64,000 bases of DNA from Aphelocoma coerulescens (GCF_041296385.1 NC_091013.1:7454001-7518000); one strand, 5' to 3'. Positions 1 to 13,570 are shown, counted from the stretch's first letter. Numbers and translations: made by a program. The notes: a model not told the origin generated them from the sequence alone.

Positions 1-787
1 CAAAACCACATAAATATGAAAAAAATCTTCAGTTGTGGTCAAAAAGCACTTCAATATTATTCTACTAACAACTGTAGCAAAGGAAATCCACACCAGTTAC
101 TGGAATGGTAGATTCCAGGTAATGGAATTTGACTTTGTTTATATTTCATATATACAGGCAACTTTAATTATTCATATTTAGATTATGTCATTATGCTACT
201 GTAAGTCAAATAGAGACTTGTTCAACAGGTATTACAATTTCACCCCAAAATTTAAAAAAATACACAGCACTGTACTTCTTATGCCAAAAACTAACTAACT
301 ACAGTAAAAAATAACCCAATCCACAAACACAATAAAGCTCAGCAAGAAAGGTCTTCAGGATGGGGGGAAAAGGCAAGAAGTCTGCCTTTGTTTTGACAGA
401 AGTAAACAGAAACTGCTCTTATATGTGACTGTTCATTCAGAATTGCTCAAAGCAGTGAAGCACTGTGAACAAAGCATACATAACACATTATTCTTCTCTC
501 TAGAGAGTGATGTAACTTGGCACCTGACCTTTCCCCTAAGCAAGAGACAAGCTTTAAAGCCTTCATATTAAATTTGGCATAGAAATTAAGATCAGGCAAA
601 TGGAACAGAAAATAAAGAGCTATTTTCAGTGAACATTTTAATGAAATCAGCCTAATAAAACATAAATTAAACTCAATTTTTGTAATAGCTGCAGGTAGAA
701 AAAGAACGTTACTGGGAAGTTCTCAGAGTATAACAAAGCATCTTTGATGAAAGTAAATAATTAGAGAATCAAATACTTTTTAAATTA
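1..787. other. AT-rich non-coding flank
   Basis: No supportable gene. AATAAA-type hexamers occur on the plus strand near 331 and 652. By human gene order the next gene beyond NYX would be CASK, convergent with NYX, so a plus-strand 3' end could lie at or just left of this edge. That is inference from synteny only; no CASK coding sequence is visible. Confidence 0.4.
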
Positions 788-1034
788 CATAGAATCATAG
801 AATCATTAAAGTTGGAAAAGACCCCTAAGAACACTGAGTCCCACCTTGGACTGAACATCATCATGTCAACTAAACCATTGCCCTAAGTGCCACTTCCAGT
901 TGTTTCTTGAGCACCTCCAGAGATGGTGACCCCACCACTTCCCTGGGCAGCCCATCCCAATGCTTAACCACCCTTTCAGTGAAGAAATTGCTCCTGATGT
1001 CCAGCCTGAACCTTGGTGCAGCTTGACCTCCTTT
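788..1034 (-). mobile_element. CR1 LINE 3' fragment
   Basis: On the plus strand this starts with the ATAGAATC ATAGAATC direct repeat that terminates CR1 elements, so the element is on the minus strand with its 3' end near 788. The minus-strand translation over 870-1052 resembles the C-terminal end of the CR1 reverse-transcriptase ORF ([11 protein letters not shown], then LPREVV). It is 5'-truncated, as is usual for CR1, and has no intact ORF2. Confidence 0.9.
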
Positions 1035-1814
1035 TAAAAATAGTATTAACAACAGCTTTACTGCTGGCTGCTCTCTTGTGATCTGGCCAAGCCATGTATG
1101 TTGCTGGTTTTTTTCAAAAGTTGTGTATGTTATGGCCTGCTCTTTTATTTTTAATATCCCAAAGTCACTGTCTTCGTTTTACTGGCTATGACAAACCTCA
1201 TTCCAGAAAAAAAAAACGATACTGAATTATATAAAAGTGTTTGAAGGAAGAATGCCCAGCATTAGCCAGTTACTTTTCCCATAAAGAAAAATAGTGTATT
1301 CCTAGTATCAATAAGCATATTAACTATGGCTAAAAGTGAGGCAGCAAGGAAATGGTAAAACATATGTTACATATGCTCATTTTTTCATGCAGCTTCACAC
1401 ATGCCTCATTTATATTCTCGTGTTTCAGTAGGCTTTCAATATATTTGTAGTTTTCAAGAGACACCTAATCTTGCTGTGAAAGAAACTGAACATTCTGAGC
1501 AGGTCCCAGGAAATTTTAACTAACACTGCTTGCAGGTAGGTCAGATTTTGGAACCTGACATGACAATAGCTCCAGGTGTTTTCTTGACGTGTTGCAACTC
1601 CACGTTAGAGCAATTCAGAGCTACCAAGCTAAACATGCCACAGTTTCCACTGAGAGAGGAGGGAACCCATGATGAGTATGTTCAGGGAAATTCTTATCTG
1701 GAAAAATCGAGGGTCTGCAGCATGTACATATAACCTTTAGGAGGTATTCCTAAATTCCTTAAAAACCCACTGTTTAGAGAAAAGTCCTGAAGACACTTAA
1801 CTGCACACAGTCCT
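1035..1814. other. Non-coding, nothing recognised
   Basis: AT-rich sequence with short poly-A and poly-T runs. The longest open frames are under 75 codons, with no homology I recognise. Confidence 0.5.
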
Positions 1815-1902
1815 GAGCAACCTGCTGTAGCTACCAGTGCTTGAACCAAGGGGGTTGTACTAGATGAGCTGACTTCCAACCTAAATGACTCTGTAATCAA
1901 AA
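1815..1902 (+). mobile_element. Decayed CR1 3' end
   Basis: Contains a degraded version of the CR1 3' end: a GCAACCTG start, then GGGGGTTGTACTAGATGA, then TTCCAACCTAAATGACTCTG. Plus-strand orientation. More diverged than the copies at 788 and 4371. Confidence 0.6.
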
Positions 1903-4000
1903 CTGGAATTATCAATTGGAAGTATTTTAATTGGAATTAAAACTGGTTTAAAAGAGAGTAAAAACTGCTCCTTTTTGTCAAGGATGAAAAAGAGTCATTT
2001 GTGGAAGTGAGCTAATCCACTAAAGGAATTTTCTGATTGCTTCAAAATTGTCTGCTTTGCATCTGTATAACCAACAGTTTCCTGAAATGAGTTATGTGTT
2101 CGGAGCAAGGTGATGAAATTACAGGAGCACTCATCTCTCAACTAACATAATTGTGGAGTGATAGATGGATGAATTGTTGTGTAGAATATTTCATTAATAA
2201 GCAGTAAATATTACAGGCTACAGCAATGGTACAACACATACTACTGAATGCTAAAGAATCCACCCCAGGCTTATGCAGAAATTAAGTTTTTAAAACTCAG
2301 TCATTTTTCACTAAATTCGACAATTTCAGTGTCAAAACATCTCCTTACTCTGCCTTACAGCCATTTTTGTTTACTGGGATGGATGTAACAAAAGCAACAA
2401 ATCTGTGTCAAAACCAAAACCCAGTAAAGATTATTGGATAATAAATCAGTAAAGATTTATGAAGTTATCCCGTAGGTGAAAGAAGATAAATCCAACAAGG
2501 TTGTTTTCTGTTTATTATGAAAACTTTCAAAACTTTTTTTTCATTTATTATTAGGGAAAAAATGCATACAAGTAAATTCTGTAATGGATAAAAAAGATTT
2601 GTCTCCATAATTTACAAGTTAGCTAATCATGACAACTCTCCTAAAGTAAAGTATTAGGGTTTTCCACTCATCAAAATAAGCATTTCAATAAAGCCTTTGG
2701 GGTATTTCCCAAGTGTTAGGAAAGAAAGAGGAGAGAGATCCTACTTTCAGGAAAATACCTTGTTGATTTTAGCAGCTTGAGCAGCTGCCCCTGCCAGGAT
2801 CAGCTTCTGAGGGGTTTCAGTGCCAGCAGTTTGAGTGTTGCACTTTGCAAGATCATCTTGTTACAATTTGTGATTTTAAATTAGCAATATTTCAGGTAGA
2901 AAATAAAAAGCTTAAACTTTCTTGTGGGTTGCTGGGCTCAGTGTTATCCCTCTGGCTGTAATTTGTGATATTAAGCCTCTGAAGGTGATGGAAAGGCTCA
3001 CAATAATTCAAGAAGCTTTAACTTTTGGTCTTGACATGTACTTTTATTAATATGTTTTTAACATATTTATCTGGTTTGATCATTAAAACAGCTTAAGAGT
3101 GAGAGATCACTGGGGGTATCACTATCTACTTCCCCATTCCTGCCCATTGTCCCAGCTGTGCTGCAGCTGGGTTGTTCTGTAGGCTCTGGGGCTGTCTGGG
3201 GTTCACATGCAGAGTCTCACACTAAAAAGGACCTTTTAGGATCCACAAAGTGATGACCCTGCCTGGGTCTCACAAATTCAGTCCTGGCTGTGTGCAATAA
3301 TGAGGCATTAGGGAAGGGTGGCATTGCTGCTCAGTCTAAGCTGATACTTCAGCTGTCAGGTTTTTATCTGATTACTTGAAAATCCCTGAACTTCACTTGA
3401 GTAATCCACATGCTCACTTCAAGAGTTCATACCCAACCCAGTTTGGATTTTTAAGGTACCTGTCAATAGAAATGAAACAGAAGGATTGAATGAACTGGCA
3501 GAAAGGTAAGTTGTCACCCCAGAAAATGAATAGGCCAAGGCTCAGAAACAGAGCAGCAGATTTGGTACCTGAGAGCTGTGCTTGGCTCCAGGAGCCACCT
3601 GCTGTGCAGGACAGGGTAAGTCCCTTCACCTCTTCCTGTGCTTCCTCTCCTGCATTGTCCTGTGATCTGCCCAGGCTGTAATAAGGATTTGGCACCACGT
3701 GCTTCAGAGAGTCAAGCCGAGGTAAGGCTGCAAGGTGATACCAGAGCATGCAGGTATTAACAATGCCAGTAGTGAGGCTGAGCAGCCCCCAGCCCTTGAG
3801 CAGCGTTTGCAGGCACAATACATGAGGTAACTTGGGGCTTCATCAGAGATTTTAGCCCGTCACAGGTAAATTTAGTCCTCAAATCTGGATTTCAGTGGGT
3901 GGTGCAGATGCAGGCATCCACTGCCCCAAAGACAGGCAAGTTTACTGAAACACTAACTAGCATTTCTAATACTGAACTGAACAGGCAGCATCCTGTGTAA
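1903..4000. other. Non-coding, nothing recognised
   Basis: No gene found. An open frame of 134 codons on the minus strand around 3414-3818 has no recognisable domain or codon bias and is taken as chance. Confidence 0.45.
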
Positions 4001-4052
4001 GATCTTCCACTAGGGTCTCTTCCAACTCAGAATATTCTGTGCTTCTGTGGCT
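4001..4052 (+). mobile_element. CR1 3'-end remnant
   Basis: A short stretch resembling the CR1 terminal segment (AGGGTCTCTTCCAACTCAG followed by an ATTCTGTG-like 3' repeat). Too short and diverged to be certain. Confidence 0.45.
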
Positions 4053-4370
4053 CCAGTGGCCAAAGACTGAGAGATTAGGAATTCCCAGGGCTGAAAGAAG
4101 GGAGTGTAGACACTAGGAACGCTTCACTGAGCCAAGGAAGCTGCTCACAGAGCTTAAAATCCAGGATCTTGCAGTCCATGGTGGGTCACTTTGTAGCTGT
4201 TGCTTGTAGCAATTTGTGGTTTATTTCCAGTTCACAGGTTTGGGGCACTGTTTTTCTAAACGGTGTTCTCCAGTGTGACACCAGTTGCAACTCTCCTCCT
4301 GCTGACCTGCATCTGCCTCCTGTCTGGTTTGTCACTTGTTTTCCAAACTCTTTCTGGCAAACACTTTTTT

Positions 4371-4712
4371 TTAAGGGGAGACCGCATAGTAACCTTCCTG
4401 TACATGAAGGGGACCTAAAAGAAAGATGGAGAGGGACTTTTTACGAGAGTATATGGTGATAGGACAATGGGAAATGGCTTTAAACTGAAAGAGGGAAGGT
4501 TTGGATTAGGTGTAAGGAAGAAATTCTTCACTGTGAGAGTGGTGAGGCAGTGGCACAGGTTGCCCAAGGGAGCTGTGAATGCCCCATCCCTGGAAGTGTT
4601 CAGGGCCAGATTGTTTGGGACTTTGAGCAACCTGACCTAGTGGAAGGTGTCCCTGCCTGCAGGGACTAGATGACTTCTAAGATCCCTTCCAACCCAAACC
4701 ATTCAGTGATTT
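4371..4712 (+). mobile_element. CR1 LINE 3' fragment (about 340 bp)
   Basis: A good match in order to the CR1 3' region: GGGGAGACCG near the 5' side, GATAGGACAATGGGAAATGG, then GAAGAAATTCTTCACTG, TCCCTGGAAGTGTTCA, CCTAGTGGAAGGTGTCCCTG, and finally TCCCTTCCAACCCAAACCAT. Plus orientation, 5'-truncated, with frameshifts in the RT tail. The longest CR1 copy in the window. Confidence 0.92.
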
Positions 4713-7700
4713 GTCCTGTTTTAGTGATTTAAGGAAAAATTTTCCTCTCAAAAAGGCTGGTTCTGTATCCTTGAAGGCTACATGGTGATTTTAATTGGTT
4801 GGTGTTGGCATAAATTACTCCTGTGCTCTGCTAACCTTGGGCCAGGGGTGTCCTGAGCTGGCCCTCAGGTGTCACAGACCCACAGTCGAGACTTGGTTAT
4901 AAAGGTTGGCAGCATCACTGGAGGAGCCACCACAGACAGACAAGGTCTGAGCCAAGAACACAGAAACCCAGCCCTACTCGTAGGAAAATAGAAAAGCTCT
5001 ATGAATCAAAATCAACTTCACATCCTCAGGGGATCCTCTGGTGAAGGTCATTCTGCCCTTTGGCACAGAGCAGAGATGTCTCACCTATCCCTAGAATTTG
5101 TGGCGATTTGTGTCCCACACTGCCCATGATCTGTGCAGCACTGGATATCTGGTTTGCTCACAGATGCTTTCAATGGAGACAAAAGGATCTTCGTAGCTCC
5201 CACAGGATTACCACCATCTAGGTCTCTTCTAAACAAAGCCATCTTTTCATTCCTGGTTTATGAGAAATCTTAGTTTCATTTATTACTGTCGCCAACTTTA
5301 TTGCTGATACATTTTCTGATGTGGCAAGACATAAGCTGGACATTTTCCAGATCTGGATGTACTGGTAAAAAGCATAATAACCTATGACATGCTGATTTTC
5401 CTATTTCAGCCTCTGTTACTTACAGTATATTTTATTGTGTATGCCAGTTGATCTACCAGCTCTTCACAGCAATTCTCGGGTCTTCCTTTCCCTAAAAGAC
5501 TCAGCCATGTCTGTGAACAGTTCAGGTTGTGTCTTCTGATATGCATTACCTTACATATGCCAACATCTATTTTATCAATCCTACAGCTCCAAATTATCTG
5601 ACTTTCAAGTAATTTGGAATTCATCAACACTTCCTTCAAGCTTTGCTGGCCAAAAAAACCCTGCATCTGCAAATTTGCTGCTACTTTTTGTCTACTGAAA
5701 TAATCAATCACCTGTTTCAGCACTGATATTTACAACCAGCTTTGTCTGATTGCAAGTTTATCATTTATTTCTGTGCTTTGCCCTCTGGCTCTCTACCAGT
5801 CTCATACATCAGGAAGGTGCCTGTCCACTTAGAGTCTGATGTATTTCTTATTGTCACAGCACATTGAGACATAATCATTCAGCACTGTGAGGAATTGCTG
5901 CTGCCAATTCCATCCCAATTTAGGTGTGCTTGGCTGGTTGTCCTTTGTTACTGATTTATCACATTTGCCCACCCTGGCACTGTGCACTCAGCCTTGTTCT
6001 CATCATCAAATGCCCAGAAGTAAAATCACTTATATTTTTACACATATTTTTAGACCTGCCTGCATGGCACAGTTTGTTGCAAGTCCAGCACATCCTCATC
6101 CCACCAGGGACTCCATGCTTCCTTGTATGCCCCCTGATCTGCCCCCACAAAGCCCAAGAACTCCCTAGGCCTCTTCCCAATATCCCTGTGCCTGTGAGTC
6201 TGCCCTCAGTCTAAGCAAATTGAGCAGCAATTGAGCACCATCTTTCCCATTTAGCTTGTCCCCCTTTCAGATGTAACAATCGCATTTTATTCCTATTATC
6301 CCCAGTTTAACCACTTATGGCTCAACCTGACTTACAAAATAATAGGGGAAATAATACAAGGAACCTAAACATCAAAAAAAAGAGAGAAGGGGTGAGTGTT
6401 GGTTTTAACTGGACCATTGCAGTGATCTGGTTTCAATCACAGCTGGCCCTGCTGGAGCAGCACAGTGAGGGCACAGGCAAGTCCTGGCTGGGAGCAGAAA
6501 CAAGCAGCTGAGGAGAGGAGGAGTGGAAAGGAGGGTGTGGAATACAAGGGGAGGCAGAACACCTCAAGCCTCATTGCAAACCTACAGCCAAGTCAAGAAG
6601 CTCCTGCCACAGGTCAAAACCCCTGTCTTATGTGGTGAACAAGCACAAAGTGAAATCAGCTGTTAATCCAAACAGCAAATGCATGGAATATGCATGAAGA
6701 GTAAACCATCAGGTGTGTACAGAAAAACTAATGGTAGTTTTAGGTCTTTTTCAAATGCCTTGGGATTTTTCATTGAGAATGTAAGATTTATGCTGTGCAA
6801 GTTAAGATTTAACTCTAAACCAGTCCTTTAAAAGAGAGATGAAGAAGGAAGTACAACAAAAATCAAAGGATGTGGTGAAGTTCAGAGTTAAGAAGAACTG
6901 CAGAAGAAATTAACTTCTCCCATTCAAGGCTAAAACTAACCCCAGAGTACAAGATCAGACTGGTTCAACTAACCACAGGGTCAACAAAATCAGACTTTTG
7001 GTAAGAGGCTTAGATAATTCTCTGTCCAGAAATACCTATTTTCTGTATTCATCTTTATATTAGAGTTTAAAATACCAGCCTTGCCCCATGAGAAATGGAA
7101 CTTTGGTGCTGATCTTGCACATGTTTGTTTTCAATATTAGCTATATGTTTTTCTTTGAAGTAATACTTGTGATACCTTTTTTTTTTTTTTAATTATAATT
7201 TCTGGTCTTTATTCCATGGTTAACATTTTATATAAAGTTCTTTTAAAACTGCTTTGAAGGTTATTGCAGCAGATCCTTCAAACTCCACCAGTCTCTATCA
7301 GATTTGGGTGGGGGAAGAGGAAGGACCAGTATTTTTAGTGTTTCTGCAACAATCCCCTACCTTGACTCTGCAAAAGCCGGCATTTGCAAGCACTTTTTTC
7401 TCACCCAGACTAGCCCTGTCTTCTGAAGCTTGTACTGGTGCAGGAGTGACCATGACAGGCTATTTTCTTGCAAAGCTTCATATGCTTCAAAGGAGGAACA
7501 CCAGGCATAAGACACTTTAACTCAGTTGATTTGCTTCCTATTGAATTTGTGACCACAAAAATTATCAAGGGGAAAACCCAACAAATCAAAATTTAATTTT
7601 TTTAAGAGCTATCAGCCAGATGTTGTGAAGACAAGAATTAGCTAAAATACATAACAACACCCATGAAAACTGGCCATGAAGTTCCTGAATCTCAGCTGGC

Positions 7701-9850
7701 CAGCAGCTGTCTGTCTCAGACAGCAGCTGCTGCCTTTCTAGCAAAAGACAGTGATTCCTCATGTCCTGGACTTCATGTTTCTTTCCAAAGCAGAAAAATA
7801 TGACAGTCCACAAGATTGGATTGCCAATAACTACATTTCACAGGGGGCTACTGGCAGTAGCTGTAAATTTAAAGAAAATAGAGAGGACATAAAGGTGCTC
7901 ATGTTAAAACACTGAGTATGATCATAGGGGTGCAACATAGCAACAGAATTCTGAGACTCAGAGGTTATATTCAAAATCAGATCGTGTCTTTCCTCTATTT
8001 ACATTGACAACTTCTCCTTTCTGCTCTAACAGTAACTCTTGTAAAGCATAAAAACCAATTGCACCCATGAAGAGTAGTGCAGTGTCACAAGGGACCACAC
8101 ATTAAAACAAATTGCTTTCTCCCAGGTGCTTTGGTCTGGAGCACCAGCTCTGTGAATAAACACCAGTCAGAAGGTGTATCCTAACTCCAGGCAGCTCAGG
8201 ACCATCTCTCCCCAGTGCTTCAAACAAAATGCCAGCACCTCATGCTGAGGGCAGGGCTGAGAGCACCACTTTGCTGAAAAATATTTGCAGTTATTCCAAA
8301 CAGACAAAGGTTTGGCATCTTTGGAGGTGTCCCAGCCCAGAGGCAGATTCTGAAAACAGCATTGATTTATGAAGGGACTCTGAGCCATGGACTTGTAACC
8401 AACAATGGATTCAGGTTTACCAGCTGAAGCACAATTTTGCAGTGAGAGTCTGGTCTAAGAAAATAAAATCACCAAACTATTTCTTAAAAAAAACATAATT
8501 ATAGTTGTCACCTGCCCACGTAATCAGTGAAACAAGCCCTTTGCTAAGAGTTTAGGAACAAGAATCATGAAAGAATGAACCAAGCAGTTCTAGTGTCCCC
8601 TCAAGGAATGAGCGACACGGAGGAGAGAGGAGCAAAGCGGGAGCAATCGCAGGCTCCCAGACCTTTCCCGATCCCCTCAGAGTGCCCATGTGCCAGCTGC
8701 TCTGGGCCACTGGAAACACACACTGCTGATCTCTCAGCTCAGAGGGAAGAGCAGGATTTCAGAGCAGGAGAGCACGGAGTCTGTCGTGTCCCTGCGGGGA
8801 AGCTGAAGGCCCATTACACCCAGCATGATGTCAGCCACGCGCTTTCCAGGCAGCCACGACTGTGTCAGAGCAGCTCAAAGCTCTGTGGGCCAGGCAGGTG
8901 TTTGACTACAAGAAACACTTAAAACAATTGATGCCCAAGGTCAGTGGCCCTGTTGTCACACAGTTGAGTACAAGGTACAACCCTCTTGTCCATCACCTGA
9001 CAGCACAATCTGCTAAAACCAACATTTTAAGATGCTTCATGTTCAGATCTGCATCTTGCAGATAAAGCAAGAGCATCTTTGAAGCACTGATTGACTTGAA
9101 AGCCACTCAACAATTGCACAGTAAGGCGATCTTCAGCTTTAATGTGCCTTGGCACAGAAAATGAATACATGCATTATAAAAACAATTCGCTCATGAGGCA
9201 TCCGTACTTATAGGAAGTGAAATACAACCATTTGTGTCCTACCATTTGTGCCAGGCCTATTGATAAACCTCCCCTGACAGGATGAAATAGTGCTCCTGTA
9301 AAGGCATCCTTAACCTAATACGCCTCTACAGCACTGGGCTGGACTAGGTTTGAAAAACAGCCTCTTATAATACACAGATGAATTTAGCACTTAAGAAGAT
9401 TAATGGATTCATAAATAGCCTGGAAATCCAAACTCATTGAATTTAGTTCATGGAACAGGTCAAATAGGCATTTATCAAACCATCTGGCATTTTGATTCCC
9501 TGGGGAAACTGTGGTCGAGCTACAGATAACTGAGGAGCCATTGCAGCAGGGAAGGCTTGGTTTTCCCTGTGCTCAGCTTTCCTCTTGAAATCTCTGGCAC
9601 TAATTAGAAAGCAGTAGATCTTTTTGGACAGAAGTGTAGTTCTATATAGTCACTTACATCTTGAAGTGTTGTTGCTGAACACAAACATAAGCACAGTCAG
9701 GGTCTAAGTGAAAGTATTTATGCTGTAATAAATAGCTTGCCATTTCCTCTAGGCCATGAAAGGACATCCATGTGCACCCATTTGAGTAGCCTACAAAAAA
9801 AAATCACCAGAATTGTTCAAGGATCTCCAAAAAACCCCGAGGTTTGAGCA
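4713..9850. other. Non-coding flank downstream of NYX
   Basis: No supportable gene. The largest open frame (8575-8922, plus, 115 codons) has no signal, domain or conserved motif. A homopolymer T tract lies near 7178-7190. The segment 5430-5700 reads like an old diverged repeat but I cannot assign it to a family. Confidence 0.45.
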
Positions 9851-9855
9851 GTTAA

Positions 9856-9891
9856 TTTATTTTTGTGAGTAAAATATCAAATTATTTTATT
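9856..9891 (-). terminator. NYX: Candidate NYX poly(A) signals
   Basis: Two minus-strand AATAAA hexamers (plus-strand TTTATT at 9856-9861 and 9886-9891) are the first such signals about 1.0 kb downstream of the NYX stop codon. I saw no nearer AATAAA. A 3'UTR of roughly 1 kb would result. No transcript evidence is available. Confidence 0.35.
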
Positions 9892-10910
9892 AATATGCTT
9901 TGATACATAAAACATCATTCTTTCTGGTTATAATAGCAGCTTTCATTGGAGATTTCAAAGATAAAAACACTTAAGATGCTGTCTAAAAGAAAATGATCAG
10001 TATGGAATAATATGACACACTACACAGTACATATTAGTGGTGGAAATACAAAATATTTCATAGGACCTGGTTGCATTCGTCTTCAGCATGCTCTGCCCCT
10101 GCTGCCATGCCATGAAACAATCTACAAATAAAAACAATGTATTCCTTGAAACAATATATTCATTGAAAACCACATTGAAATCATATGAATAAGTAGGTTA
10201 AGTTTAAGTAGCTTTGCCTCAGAGAGGGATGTTTTGACAAACACGGGTCCATCTGGTCTTCCTGCACCACTGCCAGGATAGTGGGGGGAGAATGGATCAA
10301 AATCCTGCCTGTGGTCAAGGCCAAAATACTGTGCCCATCCCAGACCTGCCTGGGGCAGGTGCCCTCCCCAGATGCTTTCCTCCTTTTCATGAGGCCTAAT
10401 GCTGCATCCCTGGATGTTACCCAGGATTGCCCTGCTCCCTTCTGTACCTGCTGGAGGAAATCAGGAATAGTTTCCCATCATTCAGTAGTGCCTGCCATGG
10501 GTGTGGGTGTCTGTCAGGACACGAAGAGGGGCCCGGTTTTGCTGCCTCATCTTGCTCTCATGAAGTTGGGTGACCTGGAGTTGGCCCATGGAATAAACAC
10601 CCCAAAGACAGACCCATCTTCATTCCCAGAGGGGAACATCACACGTTTCTAGGCAAAATTCAAACTTAGTGGTATTCATCTTCCTGTGACTATCCAGGAG
10701 TCTCTGGGACACCCACAGGGCAGGTTTACCACCCAGGACCCACATCCCACCAGCTCCCAGGGGAATCTGGAGCCAGATCCAACAAACTCAACCTGGAAGA
10801 GTCTGGATCCCGTTATGTATCAGAGGCCCACAAAAAACTTTTCTCTGATGACTAAGTAGGTGCAGGGACTAAATGCTTAAGCAGCACTCCTGCTCCATAC
10901 AGCCCTTGGA

Positions 10911-12310
10911 CTATTTGCACAGCAGAACAATCACTGTGAAAAGTGCTGGGAGGTACAAGGAAGAGGAGTCAGCCTCGATTCTGTCTTCCCCCATGCCAGA
11001 AGAAACCCCTTCAGTCTGTCCGTCCAGCTGCGTGGCATTACTGTACACTTCGGTGGCATTTGCCACCTCTTCAGGAAGGCCCATCTGGAGCAAGAGTTTG
11101 GAGATAAGGCTGTTGAACTTGCTCTCTGTGGTAGACCAAGGCTGCTCACTTGGGGTCGGCCCCTCAGATGTCATGTTCAGCTCCACCGGGTCGAGACAGT
11201 AACCTTCAGGAGACCTCTCGAAGAGCACGTCCATCAGGTCAATCCCAGCCACTGAGGAGGGGGAGGCACACGGAATATCCCTGACGAGCCTGTAGTTCTC
11301 CATCCACTCCTTGAGCCACTCGATGCGGCAGTCGCACTCCCAGGGGTTGCGGAAGAGGTACAGCCGCCCCAGGAAGTACACGGGCTCAAACACGGAGAAG
11401 GGCAGCGTCGTCAGGTTGTTGCTGTTCAAGTGCAGCACAACCAGGCTGGTGAGGTTCTCAAAAGCCCCTTCCTCGATGTAGCTGATCCTGTTGCGGTCCA
11501 GGTAGAGGAACTCCAGCTCCCCCAAGTCCCTGAACCAGGTGTTGGAAATGTTCCTGAGAAAATTCCCCCCCAGGTTGAGCATCTTCAGGCGCCTCAGGCC
11601 ATCAAAAGAGTGTTCTGGAAGCTCACTGATCAAATTGTCATTCAGGTACAGGTACTCCATCCTCTGACAACCCTGAAAAGCTCGCTCGTGGATGACATTT
11701 ATCTTGTTGTCCTGCAGATTCAGGTATTTCAGCTTGGTCAGGCCCTGCAGGGAGTTGTAGGCCACCGCTTCGATCCTGTTTCTCTCCAGGTACACGTGGG
11801 TCAAGTTCTCCATGCCCCTGATGGCACCTGGGATCCTTCGGAAGTTGTTCTGGAAGCAGAATAGCTCCTGCAGAGCAGGCAGCTCAATGAAGATCCTGTC
11901 TGGGATGTTGAAGAGGTTGCAGTCAGCCAGGTCCAGCCTCACGAGGCGCCGGAGTGCGGTGAAGGTCCGAGTGTGGAGATAGCGAATGTACTCGTTGTGG
12001 GCCATCTTCAGCTCCGTCAGGCTTGGCAGCCCCTTGAACGCCCCCGGAGTGATGAAGGAGATGTTGTTGTGGTTGAGCGACAGGGATTTGAGGGAAGGCA
12101 GCGTCCCGAAAGCCCTCTCGGACAGGAACTTGATGCTGTTTTTGTCCAGGTTGATGGAAGAGGCTTCGCAGGGGAACTCGCTGGGGATCTGCCCCAGCCC
12201 AGCGCGGTCGCAGAGCACAGAGCAGCTCCGCTCTGGTGTGCACACGCAGCTGGGAGGGCAGGAGCGCACGCAGGCCCACACCCCATGGACCTGTGGGACC
12301 CAAAGGATCA
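10911..12310 (-). CDS. NYX: Nyctalopin, main coding exon
   Basis: Encodes nearly all of nyctalopin, an extracellular leucine-rich-repeat protein at ON-bipolar dendritic tips that localises TRPM1 and acts with mGluR6 and LRIT3; human loss causes X-linked complete congenital stationary night blindness. In the spliced 473-residue product (human is 481) there is a cysteine-rich LRRNT cap (Cys21, 25, 29, 31, 37, 41), about eleven LRRs (residues 56-325), and an LRRCT cap starting NPWECDC (329-335). Potential N-glycosylation sites fall at about 176, 261, 293, 306, 386, 425 and 432. The C-terminus is a short hydrophobic tail ([14 protein letters not shown]) suited to a GPI or membrane anchor. The stop is TAG at 10913-10911. 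The 5' edge is placed at 12310, after a pyrimidine tract (12347-12331) and a CAG acceptor, with no AG between. The open frame continues to an ATG at 12362, but those codons read through the splice acceptor and are taken as intron. Confidence 0.95.
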
Positions 12311-13344
12311 CTGCCGTCCCCACAGAGGCGTGGCAGGAGAGAAAAGGATGCATCATTAGCAAATGAATTAGTCACAGCAGGAAAAAGAAATTACACTGTA
12401 GTTTCCTCCCCTCTAGCCAGGCTAATTGCCACCTGTATGCCAGTGCTGACTGAGGACCTCTTGTGTAAAATTCCTAAAAATCTTCTGCTGGGGATTTTTT
12501 AAACCTGCTGAGAATATATGGCACCTACAACATCATCTCCAATTAATTCCTCTCCCCAAGAGGGGGCTCACCTGGAATTCAGTATTTCTCAGTGTCTCTG
12601 TTGTGGTCTCTCTTTGGCCTGACAGGGACATGGTTTCGCCAGGGAGCAGGCAGAGATGCTCTGAAGGCCAGCAGTTGTGGGTGGGTTACAGCATTCCTGG
12701 GTGTGGAAAAGGGGAGGGCAGTGTATGCTGAGTCTGGCGGTGGGCAGGAGAGATCAATTAGCTGCCCAAAGTGTGTCAAATTCATGCTTTTTGCTTCTTT
12801 CTTTCCTTTGTTCATTCAATCTAAGATTTCTCCACCAGAGCCATGAGCTGGTGCAGCACTGAAAGGGGAACTCTCAGCTCTCAAGGAGATGCAATGCAGT
12901 GTTTGAAAACTCATTCCCACTGTGTACTGGTACAATGGCACGAGTGAAAACAAACTAAGAGATATTGTTCCACTGCTGGCCTCATCATTGATGAGAAATT
13001 CTGCATCTCCAGCACAGTTTTTGCTGCTTTGCAAATTCTCAAGACAGTCACAATAGTGCCTTATGTTTGATGGGAGCAGCCACTTTGTCTTTTATCAGCC
13101 TGACATGGGAGGTGTGTGGCTGTTGTTTCCTCCCAAGTTAGTCCCACACAGGTGGCTGAACAACAAGGAAGAGAAGAAAGTTCTTGGGGAGAAACGAGAG
13201 AAGAACAAAAGGAAGGGGAGACATCAGCCTCCACAGACAAGCTTTTTTGGGGAGGAAAAACATCCAGTCAATAAAACATCTGCTTTTTTTTTTTTTAATG
13301 AAAAATTTTTTTGGGGAGTGGGCAGTTTTTCCCTCTTTCAGAGT

Positions 13345-13570
13345 GGAAATTTAAGTTAGATATAGGGATGAAATTCTTTACTGTGAGGGTGGTGGCACAG
13401 GGTACCCAGAGAAGCTGTGGATGCCCCAACCCTGGCAGTGTTCAAGGCCAGTTTGGCTGAAGCTCTGAGGAGCCTGGGATAGTGGAACGTGTCCCTGCCC
13501 ATGGCAGGGGGGTTGGAATGAGATGATGTTTTAGGTCCCTTCCAGCACAACTCTTTCTCTGATTCCATGA
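13345..13570 (+). mobile_element. CR1 LINE 3' fragment
   Basis: Collinear with the copy at 4371-4712: GATGAAATTCTTTACTGTGAG, CCCTGGCAGTGTTCAAGGCC, GTGTCCCTGCCCATGGCAG, then GGTCCCTTCCAGC and a degraded ATTCCATG-type end. Plus orientation, antisense to NYX, inside its intron. 5'-truncated. Confidence 0.9.

Noticed and set aside
10873..12375. Several 90-150 codon frames overlapping the NYX exon on both strands
   Set aside because: They are frame shadows of the nyctalopin exon, whose LRR pattern identifies the true frame.
12566..12620. Alternative NYX first coding exon with a good GTGAGC donor
   Set aside because: The ATG-initiated peptide is polar rather than signal-like and ends in phase 0, which does not join in frame at 12310.
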